Below, one piece after another: positions 1 through 11,427 of a stretch of DNA of 64,000 bases (within the stretch, counting starts at the first letter, position 1; every line of letters begins with the position of its first letter). A model generated the notes under the pieces. The model saw only the letters and a program-made list of their open reading frames with translations, was not told the origin of the DNA and did no database searches. Position numbers and translations under genes: made by a program. Origin of the DNA: Monosporascus cannonballus (Eukaryota > Ascomycota > Sordariomycetes > Xylariales); the NCBI GenBank assembly GCA_004154925.1, contig QJNS01000001.1, positions 868,001-932,000 on the forward strand. Direction: 5' to 3'.

Positions 1-1379
1 AGGTCGATAGGGAAGCGATTATTAACAAGACCGACTTTTTGGCACGGTGGGTCCTGGTTACCGTTACCGGTCCACGCTGGCAGATTTGGATAATCCCCTG
101 CGGCACTTTGTGTAGCGATACGTCCGATGTCTTGAAACGGCTTTGACCAAGCTGGGTCGACAGATGTTACCCCTGCCTGGAGAAGGTAGAACATAATAAC
201 AGGCTAAGGCTAGTGTGAGAAATTGCTGGGGCGAATTCGACGCTATAAGAGAGGACTCACATTTGGGTCGATGCTAGGTAGGTTGATGAAGAATGAGTAG
301 TTGGTAACATCCATAGGTTGTGTGCCGTTCAAGTGATCGTTAGCAGCTTGATAGATCTGCTCGATTTTATCACCCGTAAACGTAAAGGCCGTATATGACC
401 ATGTCCGGTGTTCGATATCGTAAATCTTCGACGTGACAGAGGTTACAATGCCGAAGTTGTGACCGGCGCCCTGGATAGCCCACCAAAGGTCTGAGCGTTC
501 ATCAATCGTGTGCAGATTTCCGTCGGCCATCACAATGTTTACCGAGACGAAATTGTCGGAAATGAGACCGTAGCGGCCCTGAAGGAAGCCATGGCCACCT
601 CCTAACCCAGGGCCTAGAAGGCTGGTACATTCACAAGCACCAGTCGCTGTATGTCTCGTATCAGCGTTGTATCGGCAATCTAGTGATACTGGCCCTCTTG
701 TTTGCTTCATCCCTCGACGCATGGGATGGGTCATTGGGAAAGCGTCGGAATATAGGGAATTGCACTTGTCTGTTTGTTTGCCCGCGGCCCACAAGGCGTC
801 GATGACAGTCTTGGATAAAGCACCACCGCCAATCTGAGCCGTTTCCCATCCTGTGCGATTGTGACACTGTTCAGATCGTCCATCCAGATTTGGATGCCGT
901 TACGCATCCTCCCTACTGTTGTAATTGCTCCGTGGCCGCCGTTGACCGGAAGGTAAGGCATGTTTCTTTCATTTGCATATCGAACCTACCGTATGCGGCG
1001 ATTAGCTTCGTAGTACACTGTGAATGCATATAGCGAGCTTCAGGAATCCTACAATCTCGGCGACGTCGTTCTCAACGCTTGGAACCACGACAACATCCAC
1101 TCCGGGGGCATCCAATACAGGCCAGCAGTTTGTTGCTGCAGTATAGCCATCTGACCCTGGCAGATAGATTCGGGCACTAGCAGAAAGTCTTTCCGCAAGT
1201 TCCTCAGCACCAAATCTTCGATTACAAACGGCCGCTCCGAGCCAATTGCCTGCGGGGACACCTCGACAAGCAGTGGATATAGCCCAGGCTGCCACGGCTG
1301 TGATGACCTCCATCTTGAGGCGCCCTATCGATCGCGCCGACGAGTATCGTAGAAAGAAGGCAGAAAAGAAGCTACCCAT
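1..1379 (-). pseudogene. FAD-linked (berberine-bridge type) oxidoreductase, 3' end outside window, frameshifted
   Basis: Probable secreted flavoprotein of the FAD_binding_4/BBE family, oxidising small molecules with covalently bound FAD. Exon 1 (1379-1053) has a hydrophobic N-terminus and ends NDVAEI. A 67-nt intron (986-1052, branch CTAAT) joins it to VRYANERNMPYLPVNGGHG, where the GGHG His is the usual FAD attachment site. GGGHGFLQGRYGL follows further on. A 57-nt intron (204-260, donor GTGAGT) leads to the last exon, PVIMFYLLQAGVTSVDPAW, which runs off the left edge. Near 841-846 the frame shifts by one base between DGK and AQIGGGALSKTVIDALWAAG, as if one A of the coding strand were missing. 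About 40 residues between AAGKQT and ATGACEC (about 665-780) do not fit the family and may be an intron I cannot delimit or an insertion. The start is uncertain: Met at 1379 or at 1313. It is divergent from the carboxypeptidase at 1536. Family assignment is firm; the frameshift could be a sequencing error. Confidence 0.75.
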
Positions 1380-1535
1380 GGATACGAGACGATTCGTTAG
1401 CTTGCTGTCAAGAGAACACAGAAATGGTGCTGTATCAAGGAGAGAAGAGAAATACGGGACATACTTAGATTAGAATAAAGCAGCGAAGCGTTCCCCGAAA
1501 GCCTAGGGACGAGTCAACATCTCAGCTGACCGGTG

Positions 1536-3232
1536 ATGGCTTACCATGTAGCGGCGTCGTGGCGGCTTGGGTTCCTAGATCATGGGGAGCACAGCAACGC
1601 GCGGGATTACCCTATCAACACGTAAGTCGGCCTCGTCACAAGACTCAACCAACCTCCCGTTTTAACCCCTGACACAACGCGACACAGATTCTTCTGGTTC
1701 TTCGAGGCTCGTAACAGACCCACGGCCGAGGCGCTGTTGGCAATATGGCTGAACGGTAGGCCTGGCAGTTCGTCCATGATAGGTCTGCTTCGGGAAAACG
1801 GACCGTGCTTCGTGGCTGAGGACTCGGCGACCACCTACCTCAACCCATGGTCCTGGAACGAGGTTAACATGCTGTACCTCGACCAGCCGGCGCAGGTCGG
1901 GTTCAGCTACGACGTCCCCACGAACGCGACCGTACGGCTACGCCGTGGCGAGGATGGGGAAAACTACTACGAGATCCTCCCGACGAATTCACCTCCGAGG
2001 TGGACTTCGGGAAGCTGCTGGCGACGAACCTGACGACGGGCGTCGGCACGTTCGGCAGCCAGAGACCGGACCACACGGCCAACACGACGGCGCGCGCCAC
2101 GCACGCGCTCTGGCACTTCACGCAAACGTGGTTCGCCGAGTTCCCGCACTACAGGCCGGTCGACGACCGCATCAGTCTCTGGGCCGAGAGCTACGGCAGC
2201 CACTACGGGCCCGGCATCCATATATTCGACCAAGTTTTACAAGACGAGTTGTGGTACAACTGGACGCGCCCATACGGCTGCAAGGAGCAAGTCTCGGCAT
2301 GTGCCCAACACCTTAGGGGCCAGGACCCGCTCCCCCTTAACCGCGGCCTTCTCTCCCTCAAGAACCTCGGCGAGATATGCACCAACGCAACGGAAGAATG
2401 CGCCATGGCCCCCTGGACCGCATATCGGACTTTCATCCCAGACGAACGAGCCCGCGGCTGGTACGATATCGCGCATCCGAAGTATGACCCCTTCCCCCCG
2501 CCCTATTACCTGGGCTACTTGCGGTAGGCCTACGTACAGGCCGCGTTCGGCGTGCCCGTGGATTATACAGCATAAAGCGCCGTCGTAGCCGCCGGGTTCG
2601 AGGCCACGCACGACTTCGTTCGCGGCCGCTTCCTCGAAAACGTCGCCTACCTGCTTAACGCCGGCGTCAAGGTGCACCTTATGTACGGCGACCGCGACTT
2701 CGCGTGCAACTAGGTCGGCGGCGGGCTTCGTAGTGCCGCACGCCAGGCGCGGCGAGTTCGCTAGCGCTGGTTACGCCGAGATGCTGCTTACGGAGCCCGA
2801 CGACGCGGGAAAATGGCGCATGGGCGGCCTTACGAAGCAACTGGGCAACCTTAACTTTACGCGCGTCTTCCAGGCCGGCCACGAGGTCCCCAGTTACGCG
2901 CCCGAGGCGGCGTATCGGATTTTCAACCGCGTTATATTCAGGCGGGATATCGCGACGGGCAGAATAAGCGTGGATGATAGGTGCAAGACGAGGGGGCCCC
3001 GGGACGCGTGGGACCGGTTGAATATGCCGCCGGATTGGCCTTATCCAAGGTGCTATATCTTCGAACCCCTGACGTACGTCCCGGAGGTGTGGGAGAAAGT
3101 CAAGAAGGGGGCTGTTGTGGTGAAGGATTGGTTTGTCGTCGACGATAACGAGAAGATTGCGGAGAACGGGAAGGGATGGGACGGAATGCAAGGTTTAAAA
3201 AAGCACGACCAGGTTGCCATCGGAGACCTGTA
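1536..3232 (+). pseudogene. Serine carboxypeptidase (peptidase S10) pseudogene
   Basis: Relic of a secreted S10 carboxypeptidase. A clear intron (1622-1687, GTAAGT...ACAG, 66 nt) joins YPINT to FFWFFEARN. Recognisable blocks: [11 protein letters not shown] (family WLNGGPGSSSM, one Gly now Arg through a G-to-A change), [29 protein letters not shown] with the catalytic Ser at 2189-2191, GDRDFACN carrying the catalytic Asp (about 2690), and QAGHEVPSYAPE with the catalytic His at 2880-2882. It is broken by frameshifts between about 1936 and 1985 and at 2720-2724, and by in-frame stops TAG 2525-2527, TAA 2573-2575 and TAG 2711-2713. The last replaces the Trp expected after FACN (TGG to TAG); the first stands before AYVQAAFGVP and may be a former CAG. 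These are RIP-type transitions. The triad survives, so decay is fairly recent. No signal peptide is legible upstream of the ATG at 1536. The gene ends about 200 bp from the retrotransposon at 3440. Confidence 0.85.
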
Positions 3233-3434
3233 AATGCCTGCTGACGAGCTTTTTCTACCAAGCGAAAGAAAAAAAGAATGGCCGGAGACTGTTAAAGAAT
3301 AGTCACATAAATCTGGCTCTTTTAGTATCCCATAACACTATTTAACACTCTCTGTAATATAAATAATGGCATATGCAAGGTACAAGCACCGTTAATGAAC
3401 ATACCATAAAGCGCTATTGCTTTTCTCGAGCGTG
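3233..3434. other. Spacer between carboxypeptidase relic and Copia element
   Basis: About 200 bp of 3' flank in which GC content falls off towards the element. No reading frame or motif seen. Confidence 0.5.
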
Positions 3435-3439
3435 AGGAC

Positions 3440-3678
3440 TATGAGACCCTGCATCACACATAGAAGCATATAACTGAAGAAAAGGTATATTAAAGGTTGC
3501 ATAACCTCTCAAAGGTCCTAGCTAGAGGGTGAGGGTAACGAACTCTCCTTTTATACATGTAAATATAGCTGTAGCTAAAAAGAAAAGATACCGAGGGTGC
3601 ATAAAGTAACCTTGTTTTAGTAAGCAATTAAACTAAACCAAAGTTTAATTGTTTAATCGACTTTAGTTAGGTTTAATA
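3440..3678 (-). repeat. Left (3') LTR of Copia element F
   Basis: 239 bp, matching 15408-15646 along its whole length. It starts TATGAGACCC (from TGTGAG) and ends TTTAATA, the RIP version of TCTGACA at the end of the other copy. The outer half keeps more G and C than the inner half. Confidence 0.9.
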
Positions 3679-4022
3679 TACCCCTTTAGCTATTAAGAAT
3701 TAATAGCTGAAACTTTTATAACTTTGAAAAATTTCCTAAAAAAGAAATACCGTAATGTAATATTTAGGATAAAAATAAGGAAAATAAAAGGTTAGGAAAA
3801 TGCGTTATAAAGCATTTTTTACGACGTATTTCCGAAGTTTTTAATAAAATTCGAACTTATGCCTTTAAGTATTAAAACCTAATATTATATTGCTAAATTA
3901 TAAAAGTTTTATTAAAAAGCTTTTTTATTAATCTTATTTTTAAAGTTATTTAAGAATAAAGATATAAAAACGGTAAGGCAAAAAACGATAAAAAAAACGA
4001 AAATAATAATTTTCTGTCATTG

Positions 4023-4390
4023 TATAACGGCTAAACGGTTTAACCAACTATTAAATCTTAGTTGTACGGGTTTATGTTAGTAAAAGTATTTTAAGATTTT
4101 AAATAATAAATATAATAACGTATTACGTTTCGTAATATTAAAAATACTTTAGGTAATAATGTTATATTATAAATTAAAGTTATTTAAATTATAGAAATAA
4201 TAAGCATATATATTTTTTTGACTTAATTACTTATAATTATATGGCTGATAGTAATTATAATTATTTGCGAGTTTTTTTAATTACTTTTAATTATTAGCTT
4301 AGTAATAATTATTGTTACGTAACTTATGGAATAATTCGTATAATTCTTATTTTGATCGTTTTTAAGACCCGAACTTATTAGGTCGTAATA
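4023..4390 (-). repeat. 3' LTR of Gypsy element A
   Basis: 368 bp beginning TATAACGGCTAA (from TGTGACGGCT) and ending GGTCGTAATA. It is followed by internal CGATTTCCC, comparable with CGATCTCCC after the B LTR. Confidence 0.85.
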
Positions 4391-4539
4391 CGATTTCCCT
4401 TTTCTCAAAATCTTACTTTTAAGATTTTTTTTTTGTTTGGTAAATATCTTTTTTTAGTTTTTAATTATATTGTTTCTCATTTTTAAGATTCGTCACATTT
4501 TTTGTTTTTTTACCGTTTGTTGTATTAACCTCGTAAAAG

Positions 4540-5060
4540 CTTTTAACGAATTTATGTATAAAGTTATACCTTGTTTTTAATATTTTTCGAAAAATATAAG
4601 GTATAAAATAATAAAAAACGTTTTAAAGTATAAGGAATATATTAATCGATATTGATCTTATAATAATACCGGTATATTTATTATTTTTATAAAATATTCG
4701 TTATAAATATTAACGGTTAAAACGTAAGAAAACGTTTATTAAAAAATAATTATTAAAGTTTTAAAAGGTTTATTTTAAAGTTTAATGTTATTATTTAAAA
4801 AAATAAAGCTTTTTTTCGTTTTATTTACTTAGGTAAATAAAAGGCGTTAATTCGTTTAAAAAGTGTTATTATGGTATAACGTAAGCTTCAATTGTTAAAC
4901 GAATTAAAAAAATAAAAACGTTAGGAATAAAAATGATTAAAGGTTACCGTTACGATTATTACGTTAACGTATATCGCGGCCAATTAGCTCGATATTTCGG
5001 TTATTAATTAATTAGTTATTAATTAAAATATGCCTATTATTATTAATGAAATGTTTTAAT
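4540..5060 (+). pseudogene. Relic of antisense Cys-rich ORF of element A
   Basis: Just inside the 3' LTR, on the strand opposite to pol, the mutated frame gives YKVIPYF...FSKNIRYKIIKNV and then YKEYINRY, parallel to YTPYFENNAKC in element B. Tyr stands where Cys is expected if TGT/TGC became TAT/TAC. Many stops. Recognised only by comparison with B and with the copy at 62,790-63,405. Confidence 0.4.
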
Positions 5061-8000
5061 AAATATTAGGCGTTAATAAGGTTTTTGGCGAGTTCCCAGG
5101 TATTTTCGAAATTCGGGTATTTTTTCCATTTAATTAAATACTAGATAAATCTGTTTTATTTTCGTATATTTATTTGTTTTTTATTTTTATATTATTGCAT
5201 ACCGTATATACCTTAATTATATCCGTTATTAAGTCGAATAAAAAATATAAAAATTTAAATAAAATTTAACTTTTAATAAATATTTTAATTAATAATTATC
5301 TTTTAAGATGTTCTTAGTAATTTTATTAAATCGTTTTGATTAAATATTTTTTATAATAAAAAAATTATTTCCTTTTTTTAAATATTAATTTTTTAATTTT
5401 GTTTAGTTACAATATTTAATTCTTTAATTTCGCATAAATTTTAATTCCGTGTTTATTTTTTAATACAGCCATCGTAATTATTTTAAGGTAAAAATTATTT
5501 TAATATTAATTTAATTATTATTTTATATTTTTTGGAAATTTTTGAAATAATATTAAAATTTGCATTTATAGGTATTACCTTAATATTTTCGTAATAATTA
5601 ATATTATAAATTAATTAAGTAATAAGAACTTTTTTAATTTAATTATTTTATTCGTAATTAATGTAATATCGTAAATAAAGTTTTACAATTTAATTTATTC
5701 GTTTTATTTATTTATTTATTTAAGGTTTAAATAGGTTAAATAATTTGTAATTTAGGCCGATTTATATTATTAAACCTGGTTAAAATTTAGATATAAATAT
5801 TATTTCTTTATTTAAAATAATTATTATTAATAGTTTATATATATTAAAAATATATTTTAAAAAAATATGATATCTATTTAACGTTTATATCTCTATAATA
5901 TGGTAAAAATAAGAAGATTTCGTAAATCGGTTAACGATTATAAAAATAATATCGTAATATATTTTCGTAATTAAAGTATTTAATATAAAATGTTTAATAA
6001 TAAAATTAAATATAACTAAATATTATAATTATTTTATAATTAATAATAGCTATAATTTTTCGTATAACTTATATCGTCGAATCTTTATTTTAACGAAAAT
6101 AGTATATTATTATATATTTTTTTATATTGTTAATTTTATTTGAGAAAACAAATATATACGTTAAATTCGTTTTAAAGTTTTGTAAATTCTTAAAAGTCCG
6201 TATAATTAATATTTACGTATTTTTCGTATTACATGTTTTTAATATTTTTTAAAAAAATTAAATTTTATTTGTTTTTTTAATATATGTTAAAAAATATTTC
6301 CCGTATTATCCCAATATATTATAAACGTAAAACCTTTTTTAAAATAATATCGAAAATTATATAGTTAATTTAAATTAATTTGTTTTCGAAATTTGGTCGT
6401 TTATTTAAAATATTTGTTTTATTATTTTCTAAATTCGTTCTGTAAATAATAGTAAAATTAAAATTTATTAATTTTTTTACATATTTTAATAATTATTTTA
6501 TAAGTTTTTTAATCGTAATAAATTAGATAGAATTTTAATAATACGTACAAACCTTATTTTAATATAAATTATTTTTAAAAAAATACTTAAATTTTCGAAG
6601 TATTATTATAATAATTATAAATTCCTTATTTAAAATACCTTAATTAAATTTGTTTCTTTTTAAATTATATGAAAAAAATATAATAAAATATAATTTGCCT
6701 TAATTATTTCGTTATTCGATTATTACGTTTAATACGTAATTCGAAATATCGGTTTTTAATTTAACGAAATAGTTTAAATTATATATAATTAATATTAATT
6801 TATTAATAATTATATCCTTTATATTCCGATATACGTTTTCCGTATTTAGCATTTATTTAATGTTTTTTATAAAGTTTATTAAAAATATAATTATTTTATT
6901 AAAGTTTTAAATAAATTTCCTATAATAATTAACGAATTTAAGGAATAATTATATTTTCTTAATTATTATTTATATTTATTATTTTATAATTTTTGTAATC
7001 TTTTGGAAATTTATTTTCATATATTTTAAAATAATAAAATACGTTAGATATTTTATTTTTATATATAAAATTAAAATTTTTTTACGTTAATAAATAGTTT
7101 TATATTGTATAAACTTAAAAAATTTTATAACGTATTTTACGTATATTTTTTCCGTTTTTTAAAAAAAATATTATCGAAATATTAAACGATATAAATATTA
7201 AGGTATTTTCATAATCTGTAATTTATTATCTATTAAAAAGTTAGTAATATGTTTGTAAATCTTATTAACGTAATTAAATATTTAAATAATTTTTATTTTA
7301 TTTTACAAGTTATTTTGTATTTGTATTTCTTTTTAATTTTAATAAGGTTATATTTATTTTAAGATTAAATATTATAAATTATTAAATTTTATATATTTAA
7401 TTCTTAATTTTCGTAATTAAGTAAAATAATATTTAATTTTTAATAATAATATCGTTTAATTATTAATAATTAATTATAAATCGAATTTATTCTTTATAGC
7501 CGATTTTCTAAATATTTTTTTAAAAATATGTAATTCGTTTTTATTAAAATTTTAAATAAGGTAAAATTTCGTTAAAGATCTTTTTTAAACATTATTTTAT
7601 AATTTTATTTATTATATTTTAATAATTTCGTATTAATATTTTTATAAAAAAACTATTTAGATTTATAATATTATAATAATATATTATTTAAATTCTTTTC
7701 ATTTTTAAAGTTATTATTCTTATTATTTTAAATTATTATTTAATTATTTTAATTTCGTTTTAATAATAATAATAACATGTTATAGTTTTTTTTAACATCC
7801 GCCTTTTTCTATATTTTATTCTTTTAAGTAAAAAGGTTTTTATCGTATTTTTATATTTATATTCGTTATTATTATCGATCGCGTATTAAAAATTTAATTT
7901 TTTTATTTATTAATAAACATTAAAATAAATTTTATCTAATTAATATTATTATTACTTAAGATCCTGTATTAATATCTTTATAGTAATCTTAAATTTATAT

Positions 8001-9935
8001 CGTAATTCCCAAATAAAACGATATCGAAATTAATTATTTAACATTATTTTTAAATAAACATTTTAGAATAATTAATTTTACATATAATTTTTTTATTATT
8101 ATAAACAAATTGTTAACTTTTAATATTTATTATTATATAAGGTTTTAATTTATATCTTTGTAATAATTTAAATTAATAAATTATATTTAGTTTAATATAA
8201 TTTGTGCTTAAAATTCCGTAGATTATTATTACAATATATTAATATATTCCGATTTATATATTTAAAATATTAAAATTATTATCGTTTTTTACTATCCCGT
8301 TTAAAGCGCTTTTTAAAAATTCTTTTTAATTTCTCTAAGTTTTCTTATTTTGCGGCCTTTTTATAAATAATTTTTTTAATTATATTTTATTATATATTAT
8401 CTTAATTAAAAATAAAAATCTGCAATAAATCTTTGGTAAACTTTCTTTATTGTACGTTAAATTAATTTCTTTTCCGTTTAGTATTTATATTATTTAAAAT
8501 AATAAAAAGGTTCTTTTATAAGTATTATTTTTTTAAACCAGGTTTTTGGTCCGGTTAATTATTAAATATTTTTTAAAGTTATAAATCGAAAATATTAATA
8601 TTATTATTTGTTATTTTTATTATTTTCGATACAGTTTAGAAAACCGAAATTTTTATAATATATTTGGGTAATATATTCGTAAATATATTAACTTTATTTT
8701 TTATAACCGGGATATTTTTATTATCAACAGTATATAACGTATCTTTGGCCATATCGGTTAAATATTCCGGAACAAATATTTTTATTTAGTTCTAATATTT
8801 GCGTAATTATTTTCGTAATACTTTTTATTATGTTCGCATTATTTATCAAGTCAATTTTTTAGTTTTTTGTATTCCGCCTCGAATTTTTAATCGTAATAAT
8901 TCTTATTACACTTTTTGCCGTAATCCTAATATATATTGAAATTAAATTATATTAATAATTTTATTATTATTTTTAATTACTTTTATATGAGTTTTTCGAT
9001 ATAGGTATTTAGTTATTTTACTATGGCCTTTTACATTTTTAATATTTATAAATTTTATCTTTTATTTTATTATAATTAAAATATTTAATTTGGCTTTAAT
9101 TTTATTTATAAACAATATCGAATTTTATAAATCCTGGTGTTATTCCGTAAAAAATAAGGAATACGTTTTATTTTTTTCCTTTAATTAAACTTATTATATT
9201 GTAAATATAAAATATATTAATTTTTTTATCGTGTTTTAAATTATTAATTACTTATTTTAATTGTTTTTGCGATATATTAATTTCAAATAATTAATTGTTT
9301 AATTTAAATATTTTATTTTTTATATTTTTTTAAACCTTTTGTAAAATATATTAATAAACCTATTAATTTTGTTACTTTTCTATTATGCTTTATTCGTGAA
9401 GCTTTTAAAAGTTACGGCATATTTAAATATAAACTTTTTGGATCGGAAATTTAAAAATTATTAAGTTATAATTTAATTTTTATTTGGATTACCGAAATTA
9501 TTGCATATTTTATTTTCGAAATTAATATAAAATAAAAATATTTTATTAATAAAAGTTTTTTATTTAATTTTTTTATTTTTAAAAAACTTTTTATAATATG
9601 TTTAAATTAATTAATAATATTTCTTAATAAGTATGCTTTTACCGTTAAAATCTTATCTCCCGGATCGTTAAAGTTCAGAAAATAAAAGTAAATTTGTACT
9701 TAAATTAAAAAAGTTTGTAAGTTATTTTTTTTATGAGGTTCTGGTTTCTTAGGCTTTATACAAGCGAAAAAGGTTTGGGTAAGTAATATAACCTTAATTT
9801 GTCGGATTTTCTTTCCAATTTCTGGATTTAAGCCTAAAATTGTTAAATAAGGATTTGTTAAACATTAATTAATATTTTAATAATGTTAAATATTATTTAA
9901 AATGTAACGGTATTACTAAATAAAAGTTTATAACG

Positions 9936-10304
9936 TAAAATGGTTAAATGGTTTAATTAATTATTATACCTTAATTATACAAATTGATATTAATAAAAAT
10001 AACGTAAAAGTTTAGGTAATAAATATAATAACGTATTATGTTTTGTAATACTAAAAATCTCTTAAATACTAATATTATATTATAAATTAAAATTATTTAA
10101 ATTATAAACAAAATAAATATATATATATTTTTGGCGTAACTATTTATAATTATACAACTAGTAATAATTATAATTATCTACGATCTTTTTTAATTACTTT
10201 TAATTATTAGTTTAATAATAATTACCGTCACGTAATTTATGGAATAATCCGTATAATTTTTATTTTGGCAATTTTTTAAAACCGGAAGTTATTAAGGTAT
10301 AATA
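9936..10304 (-). repeat. 5' LTR of Gypsy element A
   Basis: 369 bp, direct repeat of 4023-4390, followed by the CACTG target duplication. Confidence 0.82.
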
Positions 10305-11311
10305 CACTGGGTAACGCCTAAGGTAAATTAATATTTCCTAGGTTTTCTTTAATTTTAAAGTAATATTTTAACAATTTAAGACCTTAATAAATTTATAATA
10401 TCATTAAAGTTTTAAAAGTTTAATTAAGTTACTTATTATTATAACGTTAATAAATATTTATTTAATCTTTATTTTTTATTATTACGTAAATATCGTAAAG
10501 CTAATAATTATAAATATTTATATATTTTAATTTTGTAATTAAACGTATAATGTTTTTAATAACTAATTATATCGTTTATTTATTATTTACTTAGATCATT
10601 AAAAAATTTTAATTTTAGGCCAATAATTTTACATAACTTTAATATAAACAAGGTTTTTTTTATAGTTTGCGATAAAACTAGTAACTTAATTTCCGTATTC
10701 GAAATAATAATTATATTTTGTTTATTACCTTTTTATACGATAATATTATCGAAAAGTAATAATACGAATTTTTAAAAGTTTTTCTGGTTAAAATTATTTG
10801 CAAATAAGACGTTATTTAAGTATAAAAACGATTGTACGTTAAAATTTTCGTTATTTCCGAATTTTAAAATTAGGGTACGTATAGAATAAACGTGAAAAAT
10901 AACTTTATTAATAGTGTTAAGGTGTATAAGGTTACGGTTTTTATAATAAAGAAATAAATGAAAAATAGCTTTAATTAAGTCCGGGCGAATAGCGATAATT
11001 TTGTATAATAAGCGTCTAGTTTTTTCGAAATATAGCTTTTTTAATGTTATTAATATTTTGCCTTAATATTCCTTGAAATTCTTTTATTTAAAAATTTTAA
11101 AATGACGTTTTCCGAATTTAAATAATTCGAAACGTATATATATTTTTTTCCAACAGGTATTTTATAATAATTACAACCCTTTAATTACATAATTTTATAA
11201 AATATGTATTTTAAAAAAGTATTATAAAGTTTTTAAATTGTTAATATAAAAATATTATATTAATTTTATAAGGAATCTTTTAACGTATAATATATTATAA
11301 ATTTTATATAC

Positions 11312-11427
11312 TATGATTATATTATTAACATAAAGAAATAACGTTAATTAATTATTAATTCCTTTAATTCTGCCGTTAAATCCTATTATTATAAAAATAG
11401 TTATCGTCTTAAGTCGTACAAAGCTTT
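11312..11427 (-). pseudogene. Copia reverse transcriptase relic
   Basis: Minus-strand reading: KALYDLRR, with stop codons where Trp/Gln are expected in the Copia motif KALYGLRR...LW, then DLTAELKEL, then LYVNNIII. Order and spacing fit the Copia RT core. The frame is not continuous. This is what classifies element F. Confidence 0.75.

Larger units (their letters stand above)
4023..10304 (-). mobile_element. RIPped chromodomain Ty3/Gypsy element (element A), nested in F
   Basis: 6,282 bp with LTRs 4023-4390 (368 bp) and 9936-10304 (369 bp). The target duplication is CATTG (4018-4022) against CACTG (10305-10309), differing by one C-to-T change. It matches element B block by block. For example, 6,380-6,480 corresponds to B 25,165-25,260 and, reversed, to the RNase H end of the plus-strand pol at 61,260-61,360, so pol is on the minus strand and the left LTR is the 3' LTR. 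It is one of the most heavily mutated elements here, with no open frame of useful length. Confidence 0.88.

Noticed and set aside
1002..1379. A 125-residue protein read straight through from 1379
   Set aside because: Only its N-terminal part fits the FAD oxidoreductase; the tail after NDVAEI is the 67-nt intron 986-1052.
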